Assembly (NCBI GenBank): GCA_009801015.1
Contig: VHZZ01000268.1
Location: forward strand, 26,053-49,935
Reading direction: 5' to 3'
DNA: 23,883 bases
Source of the DNA: Silene noctiflora
Taxonomy: Eukaryota > Streptophyta > Magnoliopsida > Caryophyllales > Caryophyllaceae
Shown in pieces: positions 1 through 9,163 of this stretch; positions within the stretch are counted from its first letter, which is position 1; each line of letters opens with the position of its first letter. The notes beneath the pieces are model-generated. The model worked only from the letters and a program-made list of their open reading frames with translations. It made no database searches and was not told the DNA's origin. Made by a program: the position numbers and the translations under genes.

Positions 1-409
1 CATTAATTTGTATGTTAGCCGAGTCAAGGGTAATTTATCTTTGGTAGGTGCGCGACAAGCCTATCAGTCTCACTATCTATAATTAGTCTTATACAATATT
101 TACCTCCTAATTAATCATATACCAAAAATATTAATGATAATTATGGTCACAATTTTTTCGTAAATTGTTGTTTAGCTTTTATTAGCCTTTTACATGAACA
201 AAACATGTTCTCTACCCTTTCAAAATTGAATAAATATTATTATTATCAAATTCTATTAACATTTATATCTAAAAGTGCCGAGCTTTCACGCGGGATTAAA
301 ACTAGTATTAAGTTTAATTAAGTAAAGCTAATCAGCCTACTATTACTTTACTTGTGTTAAGTTCAATTAAGTTAATTTATTAAGTTGACTAAGTTAGCTT
401 TAATCAATA
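1..409. other. AT-rich intergenic DNA with a possible Helitron 3' end
   Basis: No coding potential is visible. Around 286-306 a weak hairpin (CCGAG / CGCGG) is followed by ATTAAAACTAG and then T, which resembles a plus-strand Helitron 3' end. A matching 5' TC end after an A could be at 76, but this is not secure. The segment 296-420 also has facing copies of TTAAAACTAGTATT and AATACTAGTTTTAA, so the tip of the next element is mirrored here. Confidence 0.3.
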
Positions 410-1266
410 CTAGTTTTAAACCCGTGCAAAAAAATGCAAGGGTCGTAATAATATGCGTTATTATTGGATACATTAGCACATAAATGAGTGTTATTTAATG
501 TGCAATGTCGTAACATTATAAATAAGTGTATAGTTCAATTGTTCAAGATTTGACGTAATATAATTTCAGTAGTGATTTTCATTCTGATAACATAATACGG
601 TTTTTCATCATTAACGTAAATAACCTACATATAACGTACATATAATTTAAAGAAAAAAACGGTTTTCATTCTGCGACAATAGTTTTTATCATTAACGTAA
701 TTAAACTAATTGATTCAATCTCACTCTTTTTAATCTATTTTTTAACAAAATTTTCAGATCTACCTCTACTATATTGGTTATGTTTACGAAAATTTAAAAA
801 ATGTTATATCAGTAATTTTTATTTTTATTTTTTTATTAAAATGTTTAGATCTGATATACTTCATGTTTGTGATGTTGGAGTATAATAGTCATGATGATTT
901 TTTTGTTTGATTTACGCGATGAATTTAATTTCTAATTCCGGATGATTAATTAATATGCATTGGTCACATTTTATTTGTCCAGGTTAGAAGTAGGAGGACG
1001 ATTATTTGAAAATTTTATTAATTTTTTGTAATTGTAATTTATTAATAGTTTTTTTTTTTTATCTCATTTGTAATTTAATAATGTGCAATTGTATAATGTA
1101 TGGTTTTGTGTAAATGTGTAATCTTACATAAATAAGATTGAGAGGGTGAAAGGAGTGTAATTAATCCCGAAGAGATCATGGGGTCCCAAAAAAAAAAAAA
1201 AAAAAAAGCCTTCTTGTAGCAGCCAATAAAAATCATTTAAAAGACTCATCTTTTATACTAGGTAGA
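410..1266 (-). mobile_element. Helitron-like non-autonomous element
   Basis: On the minus strand the element begins with TCTACCTAGTATAAAAGATG and ends with a hairpin followed by TTTAAAACTAG. The hairpin lies at 420-443 on the plus strand, with arms ACCCGTGCA and TGCAAGGGT pairing at 8 of 9 positions. The flanks are A at 409 and T at 1267, as expected for Helitron insertion between A and T without target duplication. It is about 857 bp with no RepHel gene, so it would depend on a helicase supplied elsewhere. It contains a run of 20 A (1188-1207). Seen: the termini, hairpin and flanks. Inferred: family membership. Confidence 0.6.
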
Positions 1267-1470
1267 TTAGTTATATTGTGTTTAACAAAGTTAAGTTATA
1301 TTTAATGAATACGGAGTATTATTTAAGTTGAATTTCATTAATTTTTGGTTTAGATTTTAGTTAAGCTAATATTAGTTTATACCTCTACTAATGAATGACA
1401 TATTTAAATAGGTCAATCATCGTCTAAGAGTAACAAGTTGTGAAATAAAATTTAATGGTATAAATATAAA
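1267..1470. other. AT-rich intergenic spacer
   Basis: No gene or clear repeat boundary is visible. It contains ACGGAGTATT near 1311, a motif often left by Stowaway-type MITE ends, but no partner end was found. Confidence 0.4.
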
Positions 1471-2113
1471 CTAGCTTTTGCACTCGTGAAAATCGCGAGT
1501 GTCTTTGAAATTAATTGTTTAAGTTTATGCATGATTGTAACCTCATTAGTATGGAACATGTTGACATTTTTGTTGCTAACAATTGTAATACAAAATTATT
1601 AGTATTAATTGAATAGGCGGTAGGTCTATTGCTAATTTTCATCACTGGCCAGAATTCTTTACTTTTAATATGTTTCTCATATATTTTCATTATTTTCATC
1701 ATTAATCGTGTCAATTTCACACGAGCGCCACTTTTTTTAGAATGGAAATCTTTTATTTTTATTTTTGCATTAAACTGTTCTTTTCATTGCAATACTTTTT
1801 TTTTGTTTTATATGATAACATGACTTTAGAAGAGTTTATTTGGTGCTTTCTATGTTTTCCTTGTTCTATGATATTTTAATTTTCTACGCTATATAATATT
1901 TGAAACACGTTATATGAAAAAAAATATGTTATTTTATTTTTCAAGCTCTTTTTATATGTAATCAATTTATTGAAATTAACGGTTACAGTTATACAAAATA
2001 ATATTGCACAATTAAATTAATATGTCGTTGTAACAATAAAACATTAAAATCTTATTTATTTGTTCAATTTATATGCTCGTGCCATTTTACACGGGTCTTA
2101 AGCTAGTAAGAGA
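1471..2113 (-). mobile_element. Helitron-like element with hairpins at both ends
   Basis: On the minus strand it starts with TCTCTTACTAGC and ends with a hairpin and a terminal CTAG. The 3' hairpin stem is CACTCG (1481-1486) with CGAGTG (1496-1501). The flanks are A at 1470 and T at 2114, the canonical Helitron insertion context. A second hairpin (CTCGTG / CACGGG) near 2076-2095 is followed by TCTTAAGCTAG and T, so the right end also looks like a plus-strand Helitron 3' terminus. The two ends resemble each other in inverted orientation. Small ORFs inside are not convincing genes. A foldback element or two abutting Helitron relics are alternatives. Confidence 0.5.
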
Positions 2114-2363
2114 TGACAAAATTTACGAACGTAGTAAAAGTTATAGTGATATAATATGATTTTTTTTTTTGCGAGATAACTTATTTTACAATAAAATCCT
2201 AAAATTAAAATTTAGAATTTAATTTGATGGTTAATCGTTGTTTAAGTCATTTAATTTACTTCAAAGTTACAAAGATAAATAAATAAATTNTAATATTTGT
2301 GGTGTTCTAGTTTGTATTTAATGCTACAAATTATTTAAACATTTTTTTTTCTAAAATAAGACT
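2114..2363. other. AT-rich intergenic spacer with one undetermined base
   Basis: No coding region or repeat boundary is seen. Position 2290 is N. A poly-T run starts at about 2161. Confidence 0.5.
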
Positions 2364-2372
2364 TTATTTTTT

Positions 2373-2919
2373 CGGAAAATTCACGTGGTAGCCTCGAACT
2401 TTGTCATTTTGCACGTGGCACCCAACTTTTTAAGTTTGTGTACATGATATCCTCCATGTTTGATTTTCATGCATAACATGCCCTTTTTGTCGCTGTAAAA
2501 AAAACTCTATTGCGCATAACTCCTAGACCAGAATTCAGAATCCGCCAAATTTTTTTCCTAAAATGACTGTCTCTTCATAATCTACGATTTGAGGAAAAAA
2601 AAAAAATTGTTGACTGACTTTTTATAGGGTTTTTTTTTAACGAAAATCTCGAATCAACCATATTTTTTATCTTAAATTCCCGAATAACTATTATGGTTTT
2701 ATCAATTTATAGATCTCGAAAAGGTAATGAATTTGAAAAGAAAAATAGTCAATTCTGATTTCTGGTCTATGATTTATGCTCAATTGAAATTTTTAAAAAC
2801 GATAAAAAGGGCACGTTGTGCTTGAAAATCAAATCTCAATGATATCATGTGCACAAATTTAAAAAGTTGGGTACCATGTACAAAAAGGTAAAGTTCGAGG
2901 ATACCACGTGAATTTTCCG
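2373..2919. mobile_element. Mutator-like MITE with long terminal inverted repeats
   Basis: Two arms of about 120 bp face each other: 2373-2492, starting CGGAAAATTCACGTGG, and 2800-2919, ending CCACGTGAATTTTCCG. Agreement continues through CTCGAACTTT, CCCAACTTTTTAA, CATGATATC and the inner edge near CCCTTTTT. The flanks are identical 9-mers, TTATTTTTT at 2364-2372 and 2920-2928. Long inverted repeats with a 9-bp duplication are the hallmark of Mutator-like elements. The roughly 300-bp centre has no transposase, so it is non-autonomous. The duplication is T-rich, which weakens it as stand-alone evidence. Confidence 0.75.
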
Positions 2920-2928
2920 TTATTTTTT

Positions 2929-3159
2929 TTATTATTTTTTTTTTTTTTTTTTGCTAATAAATGACTTGGTGATGTGGAGGACTGGAGGTGAGTTGTATAA
3001 ATAATTGAAAATGTTGATGTGGCATTAAGGTAAATGTTTAATTTGTCTTTTTATTATTATATATAGATAGATATCATCGTAAAACTACGGTCTTAATCTT
3101 TTAGGCAAAAATTATCTAAATTAAATTGACTGCTTTTTTTTTTTTTTTTATGTCTTTGA
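2929..3159. other. AT-rich spacer with poly-T tracts
   Basis: Low-complexity T runs occur at 2923-2951 and near 3134-3149. No gene is visible. Confidence 0.4.
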
Positions 3160-3167
3160 CAAAAAAT

Positions 3168-3716
3168 TAGACCTGTCAAATGGGTCAATCGGTTCGGTTT
3201 CGGATTGAGTTAAATCTGTTCGATTTAAATAGAATTTATTTTATTTCAGTTTGAGTTCAATTTCAACCGGGTTCATTTCGGTTAGCCACTCTAATCGGTT
3301 TATGCTATCTCGAGTCGAGTACAATTCGAGTTAGGTCAATATCAATTCATTTGAGTTTCAAGTAATACTGTTTTTGAGTTGAGGTTCAAAAGATTAGCTT
3401 AAATGTAACTTATACTTTTCAATTTGAATATAATAATTCAAACTATCATTAATAAACAAGGAATCGATGAAAAATACCTAAAATATGAGTGTATATATGA
3501 GAAATAAATATTTTTAGTTTAGGTTAATCGGTTAATTTTTTATTGATTCGGATATATTCAGGTTCAAGTTATAATTGATCAGTTCAATTTTGGTTCAATT
3601 TAGATTGAGTCAGGTATCGAGTACTACTTAAGTTACTCATACCGAGTGTTTTATCAGTTATCAATTCAGATGTTTTCGGTTGAATTTCCAGGTTCGGTTT
3701 TAACTTGTCAGGTCTA
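3168..3716. mobile_element. hAT-type MITE with exact 8-bp duplication
   Basis: The left end is TAGACCTGTCAA and the right end, read on the minus strand, is TAGACCTGACAA (11 of 12 identical). The flanks are identical 8-mers, CAAAAAAT at 3160-3167 and 3717-3724. Eight-bp duplications with short imperfect inverted repeats fit the hAT superfamily. The interior is rich in GGTTCGGTT-type repeats and has no transposase, so the 549-bp element is non-autonomous. Confidence 0.75.
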
Positions 3717-3724
3717 CAAAAAAT

Positions 3725-3943
3725 TGAATGAACTTGAATTTTTATTGTGTCCAGGATACCAACCAAGATGGTCCACGTAAGAGTCATGGACTAATTTACT
3801 CGATAGAGGCTAATAAAGCAGTACAAACCCTGTAAGGAGTCCGAGCCCAATGTCAGTCCAGAGGAAGGACCATCTTAATAACAACACAACTTCACGAGTA
3901 ACGTCCGGTAAGATTGGCCACATGTTACGACCCAATACTCTTT
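3725..3943. other. Unassigned intergenic DNA
   Basis: Slightly higher GC than its surroundings. No convincing ORF, splice structure or repeat boundary was recognised. It lies between two MITEs. Confidence 0.3.
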
Positions 3944-4148
3944 GGCCCCGTTCATTCCGACTTAATTTCAGCTCATTTAAGTTAAGCTTAGCCCGATTCT
4001 GTTCAGTTCAATTCAATTTTAGTCAGTTTTGTTCAGCTCATTTCTTCACAAAATTCAGCTTAACTCCATCTACTTTATTTAGTTTAGTTCAGCTTAACTC
4101 CATTTAATTAATTAAATTCAACTTATTTCAGCCGAAAAGAACAAAGCC
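3944..4148. mobile_element. MITE with GGCCCCGTTC / GAACAAAGCC ends
   Basis: The left end GGCCCCGTTCATTCCGAC resembles the inverted right end GGCTTTGTTCTTTTCGGC, and both continue into an inverted AATTTCAG / CTGAAAT-like stretch. The interior is full of TTCAGCTTAACT-like direct repeats. The 3-bp flanks TTT and TTA differ by one base, so a Tourist/PIF-type duplication is possible but not proven. Confidence 0.45.
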
Positions 4149-4309
4149 TTATTAAATTTACGCTTTTAAGGCTACGCTTTCACCTCGGATTTGAGCTGTC
4201 AACTTATCTTTTGATCCAACGTCCTAACCCATTTGGCTTAGGCAATTTTTTGGTAAAATCTAATCCTTGCGAATAATTACAAATCACTCATATAATATAT
4301 GAGTAGTTC

Positions 4310-4490
4310 TTTTGTCTCAATAATTTATTTATCTTAAATTTTGATGCAAAGATTAAAGAAAAGGAAGGAAAACAATTTTACTTTTTATTATTGATGACCG
4401 GCGCTGCGGTGCATCAAGTTGCAAGTGGATGATCAAGTCATTTATTAAAAACATTCTCAAAAGAGAAGGTAAACAAATGACTCAAATACC
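4310..4490. mobile_element. Degenerate Stowaway-like MITE relic
   Basis: TTGTCTCAATAATTTATTTA near 4313 roughly mirrors AAACAAATGACTCAAATA near 4470-4488, similar to Stowaway subterminal sequence. The outermost ends and TA duplication are not recognisable, so the limits are approximate. Confidence 0.25.
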
Positions 4491-4740
4491 AAAAATGAAA
4501 TAGTAATTAAACATTTCACCTCTTCACGGTCACTTAGATTTGTAAAAAAAACTAACCTGCCATAAGTTGACCCGAAAATAATCTAAAATAACCCGCTTTT
4601 TTAACATTAAATTGAACCTGAAATACCCGTAAATGGCGTGTCAACTTGTTGGGTCAAGTCAACTCATATTACTCAAAAATACACAATAGATATATCCGTG
4701 TATGCAACACTTGCAGAAGATTCCACTTCGTGAGTTTTTT

Positions 4741-4870
4741 GAGGAGTTATTGAGGTTGGCAGGATTCGAACCCGTACACTAACTTTGATATCATGATAGA
4801 TGGACCATCTCAACCAAAACCTTAAGGTGATGATTGTGGTCCAACAATTATATTTGGTTGGGGCCCAACT
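4741..4870 (-). mobile_element. tRNA-derived SINE-like relic
   Basis: On the minus strand there is a polymerase III B-box-like GGGTTCGAATCC (4762-4773). It is preceded by an A-box-like TGGTTGAGATGG (about 4805-4816), roughly 30 bases apart as in tRNA genes. No cloverleaf with intact acceptor pairing was found, so this is not a functional tRNA. The 3' tail and target duplication were not identified. Confidence 0.4.
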
Positions 4871-5770
4871 ATTATAAATATTTCTATTACGCTCCGTCAC
4901 TCAAATGTCCATTGGGCTTGAAGAGTGGTTAGTGCATAGGCTCCCCCGTTCTGTGTGCTGATGATTGAGGTCTAACTATTATATTTATTACTTTCTATTA
5001 CTTATCTATTTTCTTAATTGTTTAGTGAGTAAACTCATGGACAATCATTTGAAAAAATGACGTCAACTAAAAGATCAATTTTTGACTAAGATATTTAAGT
5101 GATTCGTAGCTTTAACATATCCATCCGTTTTGAACCGGTTGATGAATCGAAAATTAGATTTGTAAATGTAGCTACGACCCAGCCAGACCAATGTAGCTCA
5201 AGAGTAGGCTACTACGCAAGTAGTTTAGCAAATGATTCAACAGCATGCGACAGTTGAATCGTAAACACCAAAAATGACAACCTAGTTAGCTTCTTGATGT
5301 GGTAAGAAAAAAAAAACATAATTGAGTTGAAATTATGAAGGTCTGAACTCTGAACATAGCAGTCTTGTGTTGTCTGGGCTTTAACGTTACATTACTTACA
5401 TATAACCCAGTTTAGATTTTGCATTTTTTAACGGAAAAACACGTCCAATCATCATTATCATCACACTTTTACATTATCCTTTGTGTTACTTGTGGTTCAA
5501 ATCAGCAGGACCAAATAATTGCCTAAGCATCGCATGCTTCAATTAAGTTTAATTATCTATACTGCCATTTAACGAAGCAATACCAATCAAACAGACTTAA
5601 AATTCGTGCTCGGAAATGATTGGAAATGAAATCTCAAGCATACGCAATTTCAGATACCATGTACCCCTACAGACTACAGTCTACACGATGGTATTATTAC
5701 ACGGAGTAATTTTTTTTTATTTTAAATGACCACTCTTTTAGCCAATGCTCACTTGGTCAATGTTGAAACA
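4871..5770. other. Intergenic DNA with no recognised gene
   Basis: Stop codons interrupt every frame and no exon-like coding stretch is seen. An ACGGAGTAA fragment near 5701 is reminiscent of a Stowaway end. Nothing else is supported. Confidence 0.4.
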
Positions 5771-5772
5771 TA

Positions 5773-5981
5773 GTGCCCTCCGCCCGATTATTTATTTACT
5801 TTTTATTTTGGCACAAAAACTAATAAAAAAGATGAGTCAATTATTAGATAATAAGTGGACCAGTAAATTGAGTGTGGAGGATCCAATTGATCTTCAAAGG
5901 CATTTCTAAAATAAAAAGGCAAACAATTGACCAGGACACTCAAAAATGGAATAGGCAAATAAATGAACGGGGCAAAGGGAG
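5773..5981. mobile_element. Stowaway-like (Tc1/mariner) MITE
   Basis: The left end GTGCCCTCCGCCCGATTATT mirrors the right end (CTCCCTTTGCCCCGTTCATT on the minus strand). Both are diverged forms of the Stowaway consensus starting CTCCCTCCG. TA lies on both sides (5771-5772 and 5982-5983). At 209 bp with no ORF of its own, it fits a non-autonomous mariner element. Confidence 0.6.
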
Positions 5982-6038
5982 TATAGATTAACTTGCAAAT
6001 TATGCATATGAGATCAACCATTAATAAGGCTCGTAGTA

Positions 6039-6178
6039 TGTTATGTTCGTATGTTCTTATATTGTTGTGGGCTTGGCTATTATTAATCAACTCTAGTTTT
6101 TATATGTTGTATAAATAAACATTTACATTTAATGGAAAAGACACGGAATTATTTTCTCTTAATATCCTTTTCTTAGCA
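6039..6178 (+). repeat. Probable 5' LTR of the copia element
   Basis: The right edge is well placed: CA at 6177-6178 is followed directly by the primer-binding site. A TATA-like TATAAATA occurs at 6110-6117. The left edge is placed at TGTTATG at 6039 because LTRs begin with TG, but no duplicate LTR survives downstream to confirm it. If right, the LTR is short, about 140 bp. Confidence 0.4.
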
Positions 6179-6190
6179 TGGTATCGAGCT
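6179..6190 (+). other. Primer-binding site of the copia element
   Basis: TGGTATCGAGC is one deletion away from TGGTATCAGAGC, the usual plant copia site complementary to initiator methionine tRNA. It lies about 40 bases before the gag ATG at 6230. Confidence 0.65.
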
Positions 6191-6229
6191 AGTAAAACAA
6201 TAAAGATAGTTAAACACGAAGCAACTGCC

Positions 6230-7100
6230 ATGGTTGACGACGAAGTTTCAGGAGGGACTATGGAGACGAAGATCGATTCTTCTTCACCGTATTATGTTTG
6301 GAACCATGACAAACCCAGTGAGTTTATTACTATTGAACGTCTCACACTCGACAATTTTGACGACTGGCCACATTTCATTCGCATATCACTTAAGGCTCAG
6401 CGTAAGTATATCTTTGTTGATGTACAATCAACGAACTAGAGGATCCGTGTACGAAAGTAGATTGGGAGACAATCCACTCTATGCTTGTTTCCTGGTTATC
6501 AAACATAATCACTCCAGAGATAAAACGACTTCTCCCTAATTATGAGAATGCAAAAATTTTGTGGGACGATCTCCATGAACAATTCGGAATCGTTGATGGT
6601 TCTCGTATCCAACAAATTAAGGGTGATTTTACATGACTGTAACCAACCTGAAGGTATGTCGGTTGCTGTGTATTATGGGAAGTTGAGTCAATTGTGGGAT
6701 GAGTTAGATAAATATGAGCCACTTATTAAGTGTCAATGCCCGAAGTGTGATTGTGAGTCGATAAACAACACTTGGCTCAAAAGGAATTCGGTCGTCTTCG
6801 TCAGTTTCTTCTTGGCTTGCTTCTTGGTCCGTACAGGTCTCTACGGTATGTCTAGCTTTCACAGACCCCACTGTCGTCTGTAACCCATGCCTTTCATTTA
6901 ATTAGCCAAGAAGAGCGTGTGCGAGGACTTAATAAACCTGTAGAAAGTACATCGGAGGTCGTAACATTCGTTATTCGTCCTCCCTCTCGTGCTACCCCCA
7001 ACTCTCGTCCTTCGCCTCAATTGTCGCGAACTGAACGTCAACGATTGGTGTGCAATCATTGTGATCGAAAAAGCCATGATCGTAGTATGTTTTTTGACCT
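6230..7100 (+). pseudogene. copia gag pseudogene
   Basis: The reading begins at ATG 6230 with a region resembling the N-terminal domain of plant copia Gag (SPYYVWNHDKPSEFITIERL), then the UBN2-type capsid domain (YYGKLSQLWDELDKYEPL). It ends in a zinc knuckle at 7051-7092. Frameshifts occur near 6435 and 6634 and there is a further break near 6845. The knuckle reads C-x2-C-x4-H-x4-F, so its last cysteine is replaced by phenylalanine. An RG-rich stretch (SNRGRGRGTTGSSHG) follows. Gag would form the cytoplasmic virus-like particle and bind RNA. This copy cannot make an intact protein. Confidence 0.85.
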
Positions 7101-7299
7101 TATGAATGAGTTGCCTGATTGGTGGTACAATCTTAAACTTAGGTCTGACCGAGGAGGGTCTTCTAATCGCGGTCGTGGAAGAGGCACAACAGGGTCCTCA
7201 CATGGTGAAGGAGGCTCGGCTGTAAAAAGTGAATCCGGTAATGTCGTGGCTACCTCCTTGGGTGATCGAGAATTGAACAAATCTCTAGTTACCGTGTAT

Positions 7300-7600
7300 G
7301 GCACGCCTACCTACACCTTCTCTGATAAGTGGCTAATAGATACTGGTTGTTTCGCATCATGTAATAGAATTATTGGAGAACCTGCTCAATGTTCGTACTA
7401 TACATAGCAGTGTCGTTGGTTTGCCAGATGGCACACAAGTTCATGCTTCTCCATTTGGTTGCATTGAACTTCCTCCGACCATCTCTCTAGATCCTGTTCT
7501 TTATGTTCCTTAATTACGTTGTGATTTAATTTTCGTATCACAATTATGTGATACAATTAATTGTGAACTTGTAATTAATCCAAGTATATGTCTTACTTAG
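7300..7600 (+). pseudogene. copia aspartic protease remnant
   Basis: The stretch KWLIDTGC includes the catalytic D-T-G (GAT at 7339-7341) of retropepsins, which process the Gag-Pol polyprotein. The usual serine-rich context after DTG has changed (CFASC). A frame break follows near 7390, with the related sequence continuing in another frame (a recognisable LPDGT-like stretch near 7420). It joins gag to integrase as in copia elements. Confidence 0.7.
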
Positions 7601-7720
7601 GACCGATGTACGAGAACGATGATTGACAAGTGTGATAGGCTGGATGGTCTATACGACTTGCGACAATGCAAGAACCACGAATAATCACGATTCACGAGTA
7701 TTGTAGGAATTATTTCGAGT

Positions 7721-7924
7721 ATTTATTTATGGCATAGGCGGTTGGGTCATCCCTCCGAGAAAATAGTAAAATTACTTCCTTTTGTTAATCGTGGTAATGA
7801 CACTTTGTCAAAATCATGTGATGTTTGTCATCGTACAAAACATGTTCGCAATTCATTTTCATTAAGTAATAATAAAAGTGGTTCCATGTTTAAGCTTGTG
7901 CATTGTGATCTCAGGGGTCCATAA
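7721..7924 (+). pseudogene. copia integrase zinc-binding (GAG-pre-integrase) domain
   Basis: The segment contains LWHRRLGHP with the two histidines (7733-7735 and 7748-7750) and a C-D-V-C pair (7817-7828), forming the HHCC zinc site of integrase. It runs into VHCDLRGP, where the D at 7907-7909 is the first catalytic aspartate. A stop at 7922-7924 ends this frame. Order and spacing match Ty1/copia Pol. Confidence 0.8.
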
Positions 7925-8620
7925 CTTCGTATGACCCTCTGTCTGCAAGTCATGCCTCCTATTTCCTTACTATCGCTGATGACTTTTTAATTTAAGGGGT
8001 GTATAGATATATTTATTGACGACTAAAACTGATGTATTTGAAAATTTTATGCACTTTCTTGCAATGATCCATCGTCAATTCTCATCTGAAGTAAAAATTG
8101 TACGGAGCGATAACGACACTGAGTTTAATTGCTCGCAACCTTATTTTGCTAAAAATGGGATTATATTTTATAGTTGTTGTGTTGGTACTCCTCAGTAAAA
8201 CGGTCACATAGAGCGTAAACATCAACATTTACTCAATGTGGCTTGTGCTCTTCGTTTCCAGGCTGATTTACCTCTTAAATTTTGGGATGAATGTGCTCTT
8301 GCGACAACTTTTCTTATGAATCGAACACCATCGGTCCGCCTAGGCGGCAAGACTCCTTACGAGGTAATATTTGGTAAACTACCACCGTTTGAACACCTGC
8401 GTGTATTTGGGTCGCTATGTTATGCCCATAATCAACGTGCCAAGGGCGATAAATTTTCTAGTCGAAGTCGCAAATGTCTGCTTTTAGGGTACTCGTCTGG
8501 AAACAAGGGTTGATACTTATATGATATGAAGCGCTATGATTTTTTTGTCTCTTGTGATGTTAAGTTCTATGAAGATCAGTTTCCGTTTCTAAATACCGGT
8601 CCCTCGGTTGTAGGGGGAGC
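7925..8620 (+). pseudogene. copia integrase core and C-terminal region
   Basis: The second catalytic aspartate is in VRSDNDTEF (GAT 8109-8111) and the glutamate in HIERKH (GAG 8211-8213), separated by 33 residues instead of the usual 35. A stop at 8196-8198 replaces the residue after the conserved TPQ. The C-terminal part continues with LKFWDECALATTFLMNRTPS and the HLRVFGSLCYAH region, then another stop at 8511-8513. Integrase inserts element cDNA into the host genome; this copy is dead. Confidence 0.85.
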
Positions 8621-9163
8621 CTGAGCCTGATATGTTTGTCGAAACTAATGACGATGACGATGACGATGCTCAAAGTGACACGCCACCACCATCAGCAGTT
8701 GATACACCCACGAGAGGAGATCAGACCGAGGACCTGACTCTAGTTGACACTAGTATCGTTGTACACAGAAATGAAGTAACATGGGAAGAAGAGGAGATGG
8801 AGGAGGATGCCCCTTAAAACTCGCCTGAGTAACGCTCTATGAAGCGTGGATATCGAGACAAAATTCCTTCTACCTCACTCCGTGATTATGTGGTTGAGAA
8901 AATAATTCGCAGTGGTAGTAGTTCGTCTGATGCATCTCATGTCACCGTGCCATCACTACTCTCATGTAATCCATATACTCTTGTAAATTATATAAATTGT
9001 AATCAATTTATTGTCGAGTATTGTAATTTTTTAACGGGTCTTATGACTCATAAACAGCGTGCGTCCTTTCAAGAAGTTGTAAAAGACAAGGGATGGCGTA
9101 AAGCTATGGATGCGGAAATGACAGCACTAGATGATAATGGAACATGGACATTGGAGGCATTGC
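8621..9163 (+). pseudogene. copia integrase-RT linker and first part of reverse transcriptase
   Basis: 8632-8820 encodes an acidic linker (runs of D and E) typical of the region between integrase and reverse transcriptase. From about 9050 the RVT_2-type start is clear: FQEVVKDKGWRKAMDAEM then a GTWTLEAL-like segment. The frame is cut at 9163 by the solo LTR and resumes at 10552. Confidence 0.8.
9159..9163 (+). repeat. Target-site duplication, left copy (ATTGC)
   Basis: ATTGC directly precedes the TG of the solo LTR and is repeated directly after its CA at 10547-10551. Five bases is the standard duplication length for LTR retrotransposons. Confidence 0.85.

Noticed and set aside
3850..4107. 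85-residue ORF as a gene
   Set aside because: It runs through the MITE at 3944-4148 and its serine/phenylalanine repeats reflect the repeated TTCAGC DNA.
4762..4816. A complete tRNA gene on the minus strand
   Set aside because: A- and B-box-like motifs are present but no acceptor-stem pairing or cloverleaf could be drawn.
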